Shown: in pieces, positions 23,910 to 35,226 of the stretch
Numbering within the stretch: the first letter of the stretch is position 1
Layout: the number at the start of each line of letters is the position of its first letter
Assembly (NCBI RefSeq): GCF_000516985.1
Contig: NW_006917091.1
Span: 3,741,022 to 3,805,021, forward strand
Direction of reading: 5' to 3'
Source: Pestalotiopsis fici W106-1
Lineage: Eukaryota; Ascomycota; Sordariomycetes; Amphisphaeriales; Sporocadaceae
Length of the DNA: 64,000 bases
Made by a program: the position numbers and the translations under genes
Notes under the pieces: model-generated
Databases searched by the model: none
Told to the model about the DNA's origin: nothing
Seen by the model: only the letters and a program-made list of their open reading frames with translations

Positions 23910-23974
23910 TAATTAAGGGGCCTGCTAGGTGCCCATTGCGTTAATAGTTCTACAAAATTTGCGAAAAAAACCGG
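23910..23974 (-). repeat. right terminal inverted repeat (65 bp)
   Basis: Reverse complement of 13395-13459 with about four transition differences, followed by TA and then ordinary sequence. Marks the right edge of the RIP block. Confidence 0.93.
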
Positions 23975-23976
23975 TA

Positions 23977-24727
23977 CCATCTTATTCCCACTGCTGCGCG
24001 CAGGGCTGGAGGCAACGAAGATCATATGACGGGAACATTTTGTGGCTTTTTGGACCTGGCGAAATTACTATCGCGAATTCTGTAAGATTCGACTGCTCAA
24101 AAAGGTGCTTTCTCATTGGCTATCAAATTGATTGTCATGTTGGTTTTCACCCTCAAAACTTGTAGTCACTAGAATAGATGCAAGATACTTTGTGGCTTTG
24201 TTTGAAATGTGACCAAATAAAAATCGTGAAAGGCACGTCTAGAACCACTAATGCTAAAATCCATACCTTAATGTTAGTGCGGGGCACAATTGCACGATGT
24301 AAGATGACGTTGAAGCCTGAATCCCACCAGAGTTCTACTCCGCCACCAATGATCGTCCCTTAGCACCCCCGAAAGACATCCTGCACAGCTGAAAGCAAAC
24401 CCATGAAGGTGGGCTGTTCTTCTCTTGGCTGCTGGTAACGAGTCACCTGTTAATCACTGCAATAGGTGCGAGCATACATCACTCCTGCGCGTCGCTATTC
24501 CACAGCCTCCTCGTGGCGACTAGGTTTTGCCAGCTCTCTTCCCGCCGACCGAAACTTATAATAACTTCTCAACCTCCTACCCAGCGACGCCACTCCTGCT
24601 CACGAGCGAAACGCCCGGTCTGACTTACACCTCTGGGTTTCCTATTTGCCAGCTTTACCTACCTTCACTACTCTAAAACACTTTCCCGGCCACGCAGTCG
24701 CGACTCCATCTGGTTGCGAACAATCTC
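23977..24727. promoter_or_regulatory. annexin upstream region
   Basis: 750 bp of normal composition between the transposon and the annexin ATG. The last 200 bp are pyrimidine-rich, as in fungal leaders. Two short frames (23929-24363) begin inside or next to the TIR and have no known domain. Confidence 0.4.
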
Positions 24728-26138
24728 ATGTCTTATAACCAGTACTCTGGCTACGGCCACCCACCCCCCGGTGGCCCCCCTCCCGGGCAATATGGGTATG
24801 GCCAACAGCCTCCACCGCCGCCGGGCCAATACGGCTATGGTCAACCACCGCCGCCGCCGCAGGGACACTACGGAGCACCACCACCTCACCAGGGATACCA
24901 CGGTGCTCCCCCTCCGCATCAACCTCCTCCAGGTCAATATGGCGGTTATGGGCAGCCGCCTCCTCCGCAACACGGAGGGCAATACCCACCTCAGAACCAG
25001 CCCTATGGAGGTCACTCACCACAACCACCGTACCAGCAGCAAGGCTACGGCGCGCCGCCCGCCGGCCCTCCGCAGAACTATGCAGCTCCTGCGCCAGCCT
25101 GGGGAGGTCCTCCCACTCCGGCTTCCCTGGGATATGGACCACCGCAGATTATTAATTGGGATGCCAACCCAGACGCCCATGCACTGAGAAAGGCAATGAA
25201 GGGCTTTGGCACCGATAACAAGGTCTTGATCCGTACACTGGCCAACAAGGATCCCTTGCAAATCGACGCGATCAAGGACGTGTACTACCGCAACTTTAAC
25301 AAGAGCTTGGAAAAGGACATCATCTCGGAGACAAGCGGCTATTTCGAGACGGGCTTGGTGGCCATTGTTCAAGGACCTTTGCTCCATGACTGTCATCTAC
25401 TCTACAATGCTATGGACGGTCCCGGCACCAAGGAGAAGGTGCTCAACGATGTTCTACTGGGCCGTTCCAATGCGGATTTGCAAGCCATCAAGAGAAAGTA
25501 TCAACAAACTTTCGGAAGGGCTCTGGAGAACGACGTCAGGGGAGATCTGAGCATGAAGACGGAGCGCCACTTTCTCATTGTGCTGGGGGCCAACAGAGCT
25601 GAGGACAGCGCACCCGTGGTCCCACAAGATATCGACCGCGACGTTATGGACCTGTACCGTGCTGGCGAGGGTAAGGTGGGCACGGATGAGATGATCTTCT
25701 GTTCCATCCTCAGCACCCGCAACGACAACCAAATCCGTGCAATCAACCACGCCTACGAGCAGAAGTTTAGGAAGCGTCTTGCCGATGTTATTCGCAAAGT
25801 AAGTCTAGCTCGGCAACCTATGAAGATCGATGTGGCTTATACTAACACTTTGACAGGAATTCAGTGGACACATGGAAGAGGCTCTGTTATTCCAGCTCAA
25901 CCACGGCGTTGACAAGTTCATGCATGCCGCGGCTTTACTCGAAGATGCCATGGCCGGATTTGGCACCAAGGATCAGCTCCTCGTCAGCCGCGTCGTGCGT
26001 TATCACTGGGACAGACATGCCATGGCCAACATCAACGGTGCCTTCCAGCAGAGATATAAGACATCTCTTGCCAAACGCATCAAGGGCGAAACGAGTGGAA
26101 ACTATGAAGACTTGATGGTTGCTTGTGTTGGCGCGTGA
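24728..26138 (+). CDS. annexin with Pro/Gly/Tyr/Gln-rich N-terminus
   Basis: Exons 24728-25798 and 25857-26138, with a 58-nt GTAAGT...CAG intron, give 450 aa. Residues 1-145 are a low-complexity tail of repeated GQYGYGQ/PPPPP units, like the tails of annexins A7 and A11. Four annexin repeats follow, each with the G-x-GT calcium loop: GFGTDNKVL, GPGTKEKVL, KVGTDEMIF and GFGTKDQLL. Each has the matching acidic cap downstream, such as ISETSGYFE and KGETSGNYE. The intron falls inside repeat 3. Annexins bind acidic phospholipids in a calcium-dependent way and act in membrane organisation and secretion; the tail may drive phase separation or protein contacts (inference). The length and all four repeats fit an intact gene, the first conserved gene right of the transposon. 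Confidence 0.96.
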
Positions 26139-27308
26139 GGCAAGATATTGGGTGACGATTCTCTATGATTTGTTTTCTGGCATCGGCGTTGAAGGAGGGA
26201 CGATACCTATTTGAAGCTCACGGTCTTAGCTGCATGACGGCATGGGGCGATGGATGGTTGGTACACCACGCACGCATTGCTTGGGAATCTGGCAGGAATT
26301 AGTATCATGACTGGGATTGTGGCACCGATTGCCTCTGCCCACGCATCAATTAATCAGTATACCACGCTGCTATCGCATTTGCATTCAAGAAATCGCCAAG
26401 TTCCATGTTGATCAATTACAATTGGGTTTATTGTGAAATGGATCTGATTCTTTCGCCATATCAGGTAGTCAGATATACACTTGCTACCTGGATTATTGCA
26501 CCATGTAACGTTGTGCAACAATACGGAGCTAATCACTCGCTGCGGCATTCCGACGGTTATGCACCGCGTAAGTATCCGTAAATGACCGATTCAACTCCCT
26601 CTTACTCTGCAGATGATGACAATAATTGAGACTGTATTCTATAAGGTCTTTTTTTTTTTAGTACAATACACAAAGAGAGTCTATACTAGTGTATAGTTTT
26701 TGCATCGCATGGAAAAGACTTTTTGACTATACAATGGCTGTTCATTCACAATTTTGGGTATCATCCCAAGCGACCGTTTCAATCAAGCCCCGCCATGTGA
26801 GTGTATATATGCAATGTCCATCAATCGGCTTCTATCTCTGGTAGCGACATCTTGCTCCTAGCCAACAACCCCAGCATGCGTCGTTGCATCGTGCTCGGCT
26901 CCACACACGACATGGCTACATCAACAGATCTATCAAATGGTATTCTTCTGCGTGCGTACACTACATGACATGCATGTATGAATCAATTGGCCCGCAGCAC
27001 TTGAGTCTCACAGCAGTACAGCGGTGAAGTTCCGAATTCGCCCCTCTCTCTATTTAAGAAGAAGGGGATAAGGGACTCGCCCCACTTATTCTTGCGTGGA
27101 CAGAGCTTTGATCCACCCCCGACTCAGTTACCCAATTCCTTATTGCATGTGCCATTTACTGACTTGATTACCTACCTGCATGCCACCAGCGTGTCTGCCT
27201 GGAAACCAAGTCAATATCAAATGTTCTAAACATATAGAATTTTCATTTTAGCTTCAATATTGCTTCTCATGTTTTAATGTTTCTGAAAGTATCTCCTTGT
27301 TTATACCA
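26139..27308. promoter_or_regulatory. annexin 3' end and ABC transporter promoter
   Basis: 1.2 kb with no supported gene between two plus-strand genes. It has a short T tract at about 26650 and pyrimidine-rich, ATG-poor sequence towards 27300. Nothing else is recognised. Confidence 0.4.
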
Positions 27309-30300
27309 ATGACTTTGGAGCGTTCGTTCTATGCCCACAGCTATGAAGCGCAAGGCCTTCTCTCTCCCTTGGGCCCCGGCCTCTTGCACCTAGCTCACAA
27401 CTACACCTTGGACGATTCGCCGGGCACACAGACGGCTCCCTCCAGACACTCGGGCATTGACGGCAGAAACAGTTCAATCGTACAGGCCTCGCTCTCTGGA
27501 GCACTGCTCTTGCTCTATGTCTTGCGCTTCCTGCTTCCTAAAGCACCTCAGTGGTGCAGTAGATTCGCCCAGGAAGATGCTTGGCTGAGTGCGCCGCACT
27601 CTAAGCGGTGGTCACTGCCATCTCTTGCCCTTCTTCTGCTCTCAATTGGAGGCTTAGTTCTCGCCGTCTTCTCTGCATCGGCTACCCCCAGAAGGGTATG
27701 GACATGGCTGGACTTGGTTCCTTGGGCAGTATCCATCCTATTCACCGTCATTGAGCGGCCGCGCAAGACACCCAAGGCTTTATTGACTGTATATCTTATC
27801 ATCGCTTTTGGTTTAATCTACACCCTCTACGCCACGTACGCTGAGCTACGGCAGCTCAATGTGCTTAACATTGCGGAACTATGCATCTCAATTGGAGCTG
27901 TCATAGTCATCTTGTCCATGCCGATGAGGAATCCTGCCCTGAGCACCGACGGTATTGCAGGGCCTCATGACAAGGCAACAAATGAGCTACGAAGCCCCGA
28001 GGACAGGTTGACCCTGTGGCAATTCATGACCGTATCGTGGATGACTCCATTGATCAAGATAGCTTCGAAGAAGACGCTCAATGACGATGATGTCTGGTTG
28101 CTTCCATTCGAATTTCAGCACAGCCGCCTCCATATGCTCTTTCGGAACCTCCAAGGATCCCTCATATGGAGACTGATTTTGGCAAACGGCCTCGATCTCA
28201 TGATTACGACATCCTTGGGAATCCTGGAAATGGTTGCCAACTTGTCGAATCCAGTCCTGCTTCAGCGCCTGATTGCTAGTATCGAAACGGCTGAGGGTTA
28301 CAGGACTGAATCTGTTTTTTATGCCATTTCTCTTCTGCTAGTGAGGCTCATAGCTGCACAATCGGCAGTATTTACCATTTGGTATAGTCGCCGCGCGTAT
28401 GAGCGATCCCGCGGCGAGCTGATCACTACAATCTATGCCAAAACCCTGACTAGAAAGTCTCAGGGCTTTCAACCTCCAGAGAAGGATTCGCAACACGAAA
28501 ATGGCAATGGTCTCAACGGTGACGAGGCGAAAGAGGGTCGCTTTACTCGTTTCCTCATCTGGCTGAAACTTCGCAAGGGCCGCCAACAGAAGACCACTGC
28601 CGCCAAGCCCCCAGCATCCATGGGCAAGATCTTGAACCTGATGCGGAACGATTGCTATGAGGTAGCGCAGCGATTCTGGGATTGTCCAGCGCTCATTACG
28701 AAGCCATTTCAATTTGCCTTTTCCCTATACTTGGTGTGGAAATTCCTTGGATGGTCGTGCTTTGTCGGTCTTGCCTGGGTTGTGGCTATTCAACTTCTTG
28801 GCGCTCTGAGTGTCAAACAATTCATTGCAAGGGAGAAGCTTCGAAGAGTTGCTACAGACAATCGACTGCAGACCACGTCGCAGTTTGTCGAGGCGATCCG
28901 ACACTTGAGGTGGTACGACTGGCAGGGGAAATGGCTGGACAAGATCATGGTTGCTAGAAATCATGAATTGCACGTAAGGGTCATTACCGGACTCTGGGCG
29001 GCGCTTCTCGGGACCATCAACATCTCTGCCGGCGCCATGTTTCCGGTTGTCACTTTCTTTGCTTATACATACCTCGCGGGCAACGCTTTGACCGTCGATG
29101 TAGCATTCCCTGCTCTGCTATTGTTCAACATGCTAGAGACTAGCTTGAAGGAGCTTCCAGGTCTGGTGATGATGGTGATCAATGCCTCTATTGCAATTGG
29201 TCGTCTCGAATCTTTTATGGCAGAGCCGGACAAGGATGAAGGGTTTTCCAATGAGGAATCCACTGATATTGAATTCCGAGACACCTCGTTCTCTTGGCCA
29301 GGAACCAATAATATTGTCCTGAAGGATATCAATGTCAATTTCACCACAGGGCTAACCGTGATCCTCGGACCGGTAGGCTCGGGCAAATCAGCGCTTTTAC
29401 AAGGAATCCTCGGAGAATTGGATAGACAATCTGGGGATTGTACTCTGCCAAGTGAAATGGTTGGCTACTGTGCCCAATCGCCATGGCTCCAGCATATGAG
29501 CATAAGAGATAATATTCTCTTTTCTTCGCCCTACGATCCTGAGCGATACAAGCGGGTCATCGACACCTGTGCGTTGACGCCTGATCTCGCCAATTTTGAA
29601 CACGGAGACCTTTCTTTCATCGGAGAAAATGGAATCGGACTGTCTGGAGGCCAAAAGGCTCGAGTAGCACTTGCTCGGGCAGTATACAGCCAGTCGCGCA
29701 TATTGCTCCTTGATGACCCTTTGGCTCCTCTAGACCACAATACTGCCGAGTCCATTGTACAAAAACTATTGCGCGGAAGCTTGGTTGAGGGTCGAACCGT
29801 CATTCTTGTGACCCACCGCGTCGATCTGGTAACCCATCTTGCAGATCAAGTGGTTGAAATCCATGATGGACGTGCCCGCATACTGGACCCTGAGGAAATT
29901 CCGCAGGATCTTTTAGCTTCAGCCAAGGCAGCTGAGGAGAATGGACAAGATTCTCATGACACACAGGCATCAGATGAAGAACAAGGCGCCGCAATTCGTG
30001 ACAAGTTCATTGAAGAAGAATACCGAAAATCTGGCGGTGTAGTTCTTTCGGTCTACTGGACCTACATCAAGGCTGGACGACTAAGATATTGGGCTATTTT
30101 GGTCATCATCTTCACCCTGTTCCGCGTTGCCCGTATACTCAGTGGATGGTTCCTCAAGGCATTCGCGGAAGGATACAATCATGAGTCTGCTAGTCTTTTG
30201 CATCAAGCTGCTTTTACTGCAAGCACTGTAGATGGATCTTTCGCGGACCATCTCTTCGACAGACTCCCCTCTCCTAGCGAAAATGTCGGTCCGTGGCTAC

Positions 30301-31772
30301 TATTGTATCTTGGCATTGCTCTTCTGATGACTGTTCTGTTTGGAATCACTGAGCTCTCCCTGCTCTTGATCATGTATATCGCGGCAAAAAGCCTCTTTGT
30401 AAAGGTGATCACCCGGGTCAGCAACGCAACGTTCCGATTCTACGACGTTACTCCCATCGGCAGGTTGATGAACCGATTGACCTCGGATATCGGAATGCTA
30501 GATGGCGGAATCATCTCACCTCTACAGAGTATGGCCTTCTTTTTATTGACCTGGCTGAGTGCTTTGGTCATCATTGCTTTTGTCACGCCTGTCTTCTTTT
30601 TCTTTGCTATTCTCATGACAGCAAGCTTTGTGTATATATTTCTCAAGTTTCTCCCCGCTTCACAAAGTCTGCGCCGGCTCGAGATGGTGTCCTTGAGTCC
30701 GCTCATGTCAAATTTTGGCATCCTGCTCGATGGACTAGCGACAATCCGTGCCTTCAAGGCGCAGCCCAACTTCCAGGACCGTAACATTGTCGTGACCGAT
30801 GCTTTCCAGCAAAAAGATCATTTCTACTGGTCGCTCCAGTCGTGGTTGATGTACCGTTTCGACTCGCTTTCGGCGTTCTCGACCTTCATCCTGACCATGA
30901 TTGCTTTGCACAATGGGTTATCATCTGGGTTGACGGCCTTTGTTCTGACTACAGCTGCACAATTTGTCGATGCCACGCATATGTTATGCAAGGTATATGG
31001 ACAACTACAAATGGATTTTGTCTCAGTCGAGCGTGTCATTGAGCTGCTGGAGCTCGAAGAGGAACCAGTTGGAGATATTGATCCGCCCGCTTCGTGGCCG
31101 GCATACGGGGACGACATCAAGTTCGAGGACGTCACACTCAAATACGCTCCGCATCTCGAGCCTTCGCTATCGGATGTCACCTTTACCATCCCGGGCGGCG
31201 CCACGTGCGCGTGTCTTGGACGAACAGGCTCGGGTAAGTCCACGCTGGCCCTGGCCCTCCTGGCAACGCTGCGACCGGAGAAGGGCAGCATCAAGGTGGG
31301 CGGCCTGGACATTTCCCAGGTCAACGTGCACACGTGGCGGCAGCGCGTGAGCTTTGTGGCGCAGGACCCCGTCCTGTTCCCGGGCACGCTGCGGCAGAAC
31401 CTGGACCCGCTCGAGGAGCACACGGACGCCGAGTGCACCACGGTGCTGCACCGGATCCTGGGGCCCGAGTGGTCGCTGGCCTCGCACGTGGACACGGGCG
31501 GCAAGAACCTCAGCCAGGGTGAGCGCCAGCTCGTGGGTATTGGCCGCGCCGTGCTCCGCCGCAGTCCCGTCGTCATCCTCGACGAGGCCACGGCCTCGAT
31601 TGACCGTGCCACCGCCCTTGCCATCCAGGACGTGCTGCGCGACGAGCTCAAAGAGTCCACCGTCATCACTATTGCCCACCGCCTCGAGGCCGTCAAGGAT
31701 GCCGACTGGTTTGTCCGGCTCGATGCCGGCCGCGTCGTCGAGTGCGGTCCGGCCAAGGATATACAGCGTTAG
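27309..31772 (+). CDS. ABCC/MRP-type ABC transporter
   Basis: Intronless, 1487 aa from the ATG at 27309 (the frame opens 12 nt earlier only with TTG). The N-terminal extension has several membrane segments (ASLSGALLLLYVLRFLL, LALLLLSIGGLVLAVF) resembling the TMD0 of MRPs. The core is TMD1, NBD1, TMD2, NBD2. NBD1 has Walker A GPVGSGKSA near 687, signature LSGGQKARVALARA near 778, and Walker B ILLLDDP, where Asp replaces the catalytic Glu as in many MRPs. NBD2 has GRTGSGKST near 1304, LSQGERQLVGIGRA near 1400 and VILDEATASID near 1421 with the Glu intact. One ATP site is thus degenerate. The family exports glutathione conjugates, drugs, bile-acid-like or secondary compounds at the plasma or vacuolar membrane; the substrate is not visible. 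The last 600 bp are much richer in G/C at third positions than the rest. Confidence 0.95.
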   Translation: MTLERSFYAHSYEAQGLLSPLGPGLLHLAHNYTLDDSPGTQTAPSRHSGIDGRNSSIVQASLSGALLLLYVLRFLLPKAPQWCSRFAQEDAWLSAPHSKRWSLPSLALLLLSIGGLVLAVFSASATPRRVWTWLDLVPWAVSILFTVIERPRKTPKALLTVYLIIAFGLIYTLYATYAELRQLNVLNIAELCISIGAVIVILSMPMRNPALSTDGIAGPHDKATNELRSPEDRLTLWQFMTVSWMTPLIKIASKKTLNDDDVWLLPFEFQHSRLHMLFRNLQGSLIWRLILANGLDLMITTSLGILEMVANLSNPVLLQRLIASIETAEGYRTESVFYAISLLLVRLIAAQSAVFTIWYSRRAYERSRGELITTIYAKTLTRKSQGFQPPEKDSQHENGNGLNGDEAKEGRFTRFLIWLKLRKGRQQKTTAAKPPASMGKILNLMRNDCYEVAQRFWDCPALITKPFQFAFSLYLVWKFLGWSCFVGLAWVVAIQLLGALSVKQFIAREKLRRVATDNRLQTTSQFVEAIRHLRWYDWQGKWLDKIMVARNHELHVRVITGLWAALLGTINISAGAMFPVVTFFAYTYLAGNALTVDVAFPALLLFNMLETSLKELPGLVMMVINASIAIGRLESFMAEPDKDEGFSNEESTDIEFRDTSFSWPGTNNIVLKDINVNFTTGLTVILGPVGSGKSALLQGILGELDRQSGDCTLPSEMVGYCAQSPWLQHMSIRDNILFSSPYDPERYKRVIDTCALTPDLANFEHGDLSFIGENGIGLSGGQKARVALARAVYSQSRILLLDDPLAPLDHNTAESIVQKLLRGSLVEGRTVILVTHRVDLVTHLADQVVEIHDGRARILDPEEIPQDLLASAKAAEENGQDSHDTQASDEEQGAAIRDKFIEEEYRKSGGVVLSVYWTYIKAGRLRYWAILVIIFTLFRVARILSGWFLKAFAEGYNHESASLLHQAAFTASTVDGSFADHLFDRLPSPSENVGPWLLLYLGIALLMTVLFGITELSLLLIMYIAAKSLFVKVITRVSNATFRFYDVTPIGRLMNRLTSDIGMLDGGIISPLQSMAFFLLTWLSALVIIAFVTPVFFFFAILMTASFVYIFLKFLPASQSLRRLEMVSLSPLMSNFGILLDGLATIRAFKAQPNFQDRNIVVTDAFQQKDHFYWSLQSWLMYRFDSLSAFSTFILTMIALHNGLSSGLTAFVLTTAAQFVDATHMLCKVYGQLQMDFVSVERVIELLELEEEPVGDIDPPASWPAYGDDIKFEDVTLKYAPHLEPSLSDVTFTIPGGATCACLGRTGSGKSTLALALLATLRPEKGSIKVGGLDISQVNVHTWRQRVSFVAQDPVLFPGTLRQNLDPLEEHTDAECTTVLHRILGPEWSLASHVDTGGKNLSQGERQLVGIGRAVLRRSPVVILDEATASIDRATALAIQDVLRDELKESTVITIAHRLEAVKDADWFVRLDAGRVVECGPAKDIQR

Positions 31773-32302
31773 TTTTTGGGGGTTGACAGGTCCAACCCAT
31801 CCAAGTCCAAGAAGGGTTGGAGGTGGAAAAAAGTTGATACGCCGTGTTTCGGGCTCACACTACCTAGTTTCTGCTTCCTTGCCGTTTTTTCTTTTAATCC
31901 GTCTCATTTGCCTTGGTTGCTGGATCATTTGCATATCATCAAGCTATCATCTTTGCTAGAAAATCTAGGTTTATACAACGGTCTTTTGTCTGAGGTTCAT
32001 ATAGTCAGCCTGAATGATGTGACTAATCGCCTGCTGAAATACTCACAATGTCACGAAATGTACAGCATAGCCACGGTTTGTGATCATTCCAGAGCCAGGC
32101 AATGATTCAAACATACTTAGCCCCTATACAATTAGAATGTAACATGCTGTATAGACTCCGGACAATTTTGAAGCATTGGATTTAGCAGAATGATTTCTTT
32201 CGTGGGGTATAGACAAAACTCCTAATCTGACACGCAACCACAATCCATTACTCGCTCGCGGATGAACTAGTTGAGCCCCTTGTCCAAGTGATATGAACCT
32301 TT
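31773..32302. terminator. convergent intergenic, ABC transporter / dynein IC
   Basis: 530 bp between two 3' ends, AT-rich, presumably holding both polyadenylation regions. No repeat or hairpin noticed. Confidence 0.4.
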
Positions 32303-34445
32303 TTATGCGGGCGCTGCTGCATTGGACGCCTCTAGCCTGGCCACCAATTTCTTGACATTCACCCACTCCTCTGTCTTGGCGGTATCCTTGCCTCCCAAGT
32401 CGGGGCCGACCTCAAACACCGTGACAGCAGCATCGATGCCACCCGTTGCTAATCTCTTGCCCTCGTGCTTCTCCCATGCCACCTTGTTGAGACTCTTGCT
32501 CAGTAGTTGGCGGCCTTCCTTCCTAGGAGTTGGGCTGATCTTTGCCACGGGAATCTCCGTCTCAACACTCAGGTCCCAAATTTCGAGCGAGCCAGCTCCG
32601 TCGACCAGAGAGAAAACACCCGGGTGCGTGGGAGACCATGCAGCATCGTAGACAACATCCTCGCGAACAAAATCGAGCAGCGGTGTCACTGAAATGCCAC
32701 CAGACTCCGTGACCAGTGTCGTAGGGCCAGACGGAGCGCGGATCTTCCACAGCTTGACGGACCAGTCAAGCGAGGACGACAAGACGAGATCACCAAGATC
32801 AACAGGTCCGCGAGGCTGGTGAAAGTCCACAGACATGACAGGGCCAGTATGACCCCTGTACGCAAGGCGACTATCGACGCCTGCCTTGGCGCCTGCACGG
32901 TCGTAACGATGACACGGGTAGATGACGCCCTCCTCGGAACCAACAAGGAAATATGTCGGATCCGCCGAGGGGAAGGCCATGGTAGTTGGCGCTACATCGT
33001 CGAATTTGCTGGGGTGGGGGTTGGTGAGAGTGAGTTGCTCTTGAGGCTGTGAGAGCATGTCGACCGACCAAGAGCAGAGTTGTCCATCCGTTGAGACTGA
33101 AATGACATTGTTGGCATTCTGGGTACCAACAATCTCGACCGAGTAGACGGGATGCGAGTGACCACTGCCAGTCAGCGGCGTTTTTTGTACAGGAGCTGAC
33201 TTGGCCCGGTTGTCCCAAATAAGAACCTGACCAGAATAGGTGCCGCCAATCATGAGGTTGGGGTGGAAGGGGGAGAATTTGGCCGTGAGGATATCCGACT
33301 GGGCGTGGAATACAAACTCGGGTCGACTGTGAAGATGAGGATTCCATACCAGGACAACGCCGTCCGGGTCGTGCGGTGCAGCGGGGTTCTTGGTATAAGA
33401 TGCGAGCAAGATCTCCGAGAACTTGGGGTTGGGATGAAAGTCGATGCTGGTCACCATACGCTTCTTGGACCACCTCTCATCGAAGAACTGGTGGGTTTCC
33501 TTGATCCTGCGCCGGCCTTTACCTGCCGAATTTCCTCCCTGTTCCTCCTCATCATCGATATTCTGTGCTTGAAGGGTATAGTCGGTCAAGATGTCGTATT
33601 CCTCATCCAAGGCCCTTTCCATAATCTTGGTCGTTCTCTCCACAAAGTCCATGAACTCATCTGAGCCCGTAGCCGCCTGAAGCTCTTCCTCGTTGAGAGT
33701 TCGAGCGGGAAAGTTGGACGTGGCGACCGAGCCACCAAATTTGCCGCCATGGAGATCGCGAAGTTCCTGTGCCTCCCTTTGCATATCCTCCTCGATCTCT
33801 TTCCTAAGCCTCTCCCGAATCTCCTCTTGAGTTTCACGTTCCTTTCTGCTTCTTCTCTTTGTCGGAGTGGTTTGAAGATCAGGAATATCATCCTCATCTG
33901 GAATGTCCGAGTAGGCCCGAGACCTCCTTGACGTGGGCGATGTCCATTCCTCTGTCGTTTGCGCTCCGGCGCTATGGAAAATGATTTCTTTGACAGGCGA
34001 CGGTGGGTATTCGTAGACGGTCTGCAAAGAGACGGTGGATAGGACCTGTGGCTGTGAAGGCGCCGCTACTTGACCGGGTGTTTGCGAGGCAACATCCGAG
34101 TTCTCGTTGCTCAGCTCTCCAGCACTCAAGACGCTGGTTGGGCGGCTGCCTCGATGTATCGGCGAGGATGTTCCAGTAGACAATGGTCTTCCTTCGCCGA
34201 CCAGAGAACTGATGATGGACTCGATGTCCCGTCTTTCTTTACCAGGTGTCGGGGCATGGAGCTAGATAAAGGAGCTGCTGTTAGCTCTTTTGCGCTCAGG
34301 GTATCTGTATGGACATGACATGTCGGGTCAAGGTGCATACATCACCAGAACTGCCACTTTTTGATTCCTGTTGCCGTAACTCCCTGGCTCTCTTGAGCTC
34401 TTGAAGCTTGGCGCGCTTCTTTGCGATTTCTGCCTGGCGATCCAT
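32303..34445 (-). CDS. cytoplasmic dynein intermediate chain
   Basis: Two exons, 34445-34341 and 34261-32303, with a 79-nt GTATGC...CTAG intron, give 687 aa. The start MDRQAEIAKKRAKLQELKRA is the basic helix that binds dynactin p150 and NudE in the family. The intron leads into LHAPTPGKERRDIESII, another conserved dynein IC segment. A charged coiled-coil stretch (EEIRERLRKEIEEDMQRE) and a low-complexity linker precede WD40 repeats from about residue 300 to 665, with motifs such as VVLVWNP, VLIWDNR, SVKLWKI and LEIWDLS. The protein scaffolds light chains and links the dynein heavy chain to dynactin for minus-end microtubule transport, including nuclear migration. It shares a 780-bp divergent promoter with ATP synthase subunit e. 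Confidence 0.96.
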
Positions 34446-35226
34446 GTTTATGCTTTCCTCCTTATTGTTGTCGCTCGCCCCATACCGGGTCAAAATCTCG
34501 GGAATGGGATATGCTGCAGCGGTGGGTGTTGCGAGGGTCGAGGCGACCGGGCTGGCGGGAACTTTCAAAGCAGCTGACAATGGTGTAGGCTAAATGCCAA
34601 AGAGAATTATGGGCCTCTGCAATGGTCAACAGGTCAGTGAAGAAAAGTCACAGGTTGCGACAGTGTGTCTCTCTTTACACGACACCAGGACCCTTCTGCC
34701 CGCTAGACTCCTTTGTTGTCGCGACACGGCCAACTGGGGGAGCTTATTAGGTAGTGACTCTCGCTGTGCAGCTAGCTACCTTAGCCCATTGGACTGGGTA
34801 TGGTCATACACAGGTTCATAGAGTGGCCAGTGCACAAACCGGAGCCATCAATTCCATTCCAGTTTTTATGGGCGATACATTGTTACCTGCCCCCCCTGGT
34901 ACGTCCACTACGTAGACAAAGTAGAGTACCAGAGCTCTTAGCCAGCGCGTACCCACAGCTACCACAATCCAGCGAATCACGACCCGTCCGCCAGCTGCGA
35001 GAGCTCCAACCAGAGCCCAGCCAGCCCGAAAAGTCAAGTGTCTGGCGATTTCTCCCGACCGAAATACAGTGAGAGACTTGCTACACCAGATTGACATCTC
35101 GAACATCTCCACGATCTCGACAACAGGGCCCAATTGGCATCACATCGCCCATTCCGTGCATTCGCCCGCCCTTCCTTTTTCTTCCTACCTAGTTCAGCGA
35201 TCGCACTGCTCGCAGCAACTCTCAGA
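34446..35226. promoter_or_regulatory. divergent promoter, dynein IC / ATP synthase e
   Basis: 780 bp between two start codons pointing away from each other. Frames here are short and lack domains; the frame upstream of the dynein start has no ATG. It should carry both promoters. Confidence 0.5.

Larger units (their letters stand above)
13395..23974. mobile_element. TIR-bounded DNA transposon relic with nested Gypsy element, RIP-mutated
   Basis: The block is bounded by 65-bp terminal inverted repeats (13395-13459 and 23910-23974) with about four mismatches, all transitions. Both ends start CCGG and are flanked by TA (13393-13394 and 23975-23976), suggesting a TA target duplication as in Tc1/mariner elements. 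Because CCGG is its own complement, a 4-bp CCGG duplication is an alternative. Removing the nested retrotransposon and one TATTA copy leaves about 2.97 kb. No open frame of 60 codons survives, CA/TG dinucleotides are scarce while CG is kept, and TAA/TAG stops are everywhere. I could not recognise a transposase, so the superfamily is open. Confidence 0.82.

Noticed and set aside
30824..31756. Minus-strand frame of 310 codons at the end of the ABC transporter
   Set aside because: High GC3 on the coding strand suppresses antisense stops; no domain, and NBD2 on the plus strand is certain.
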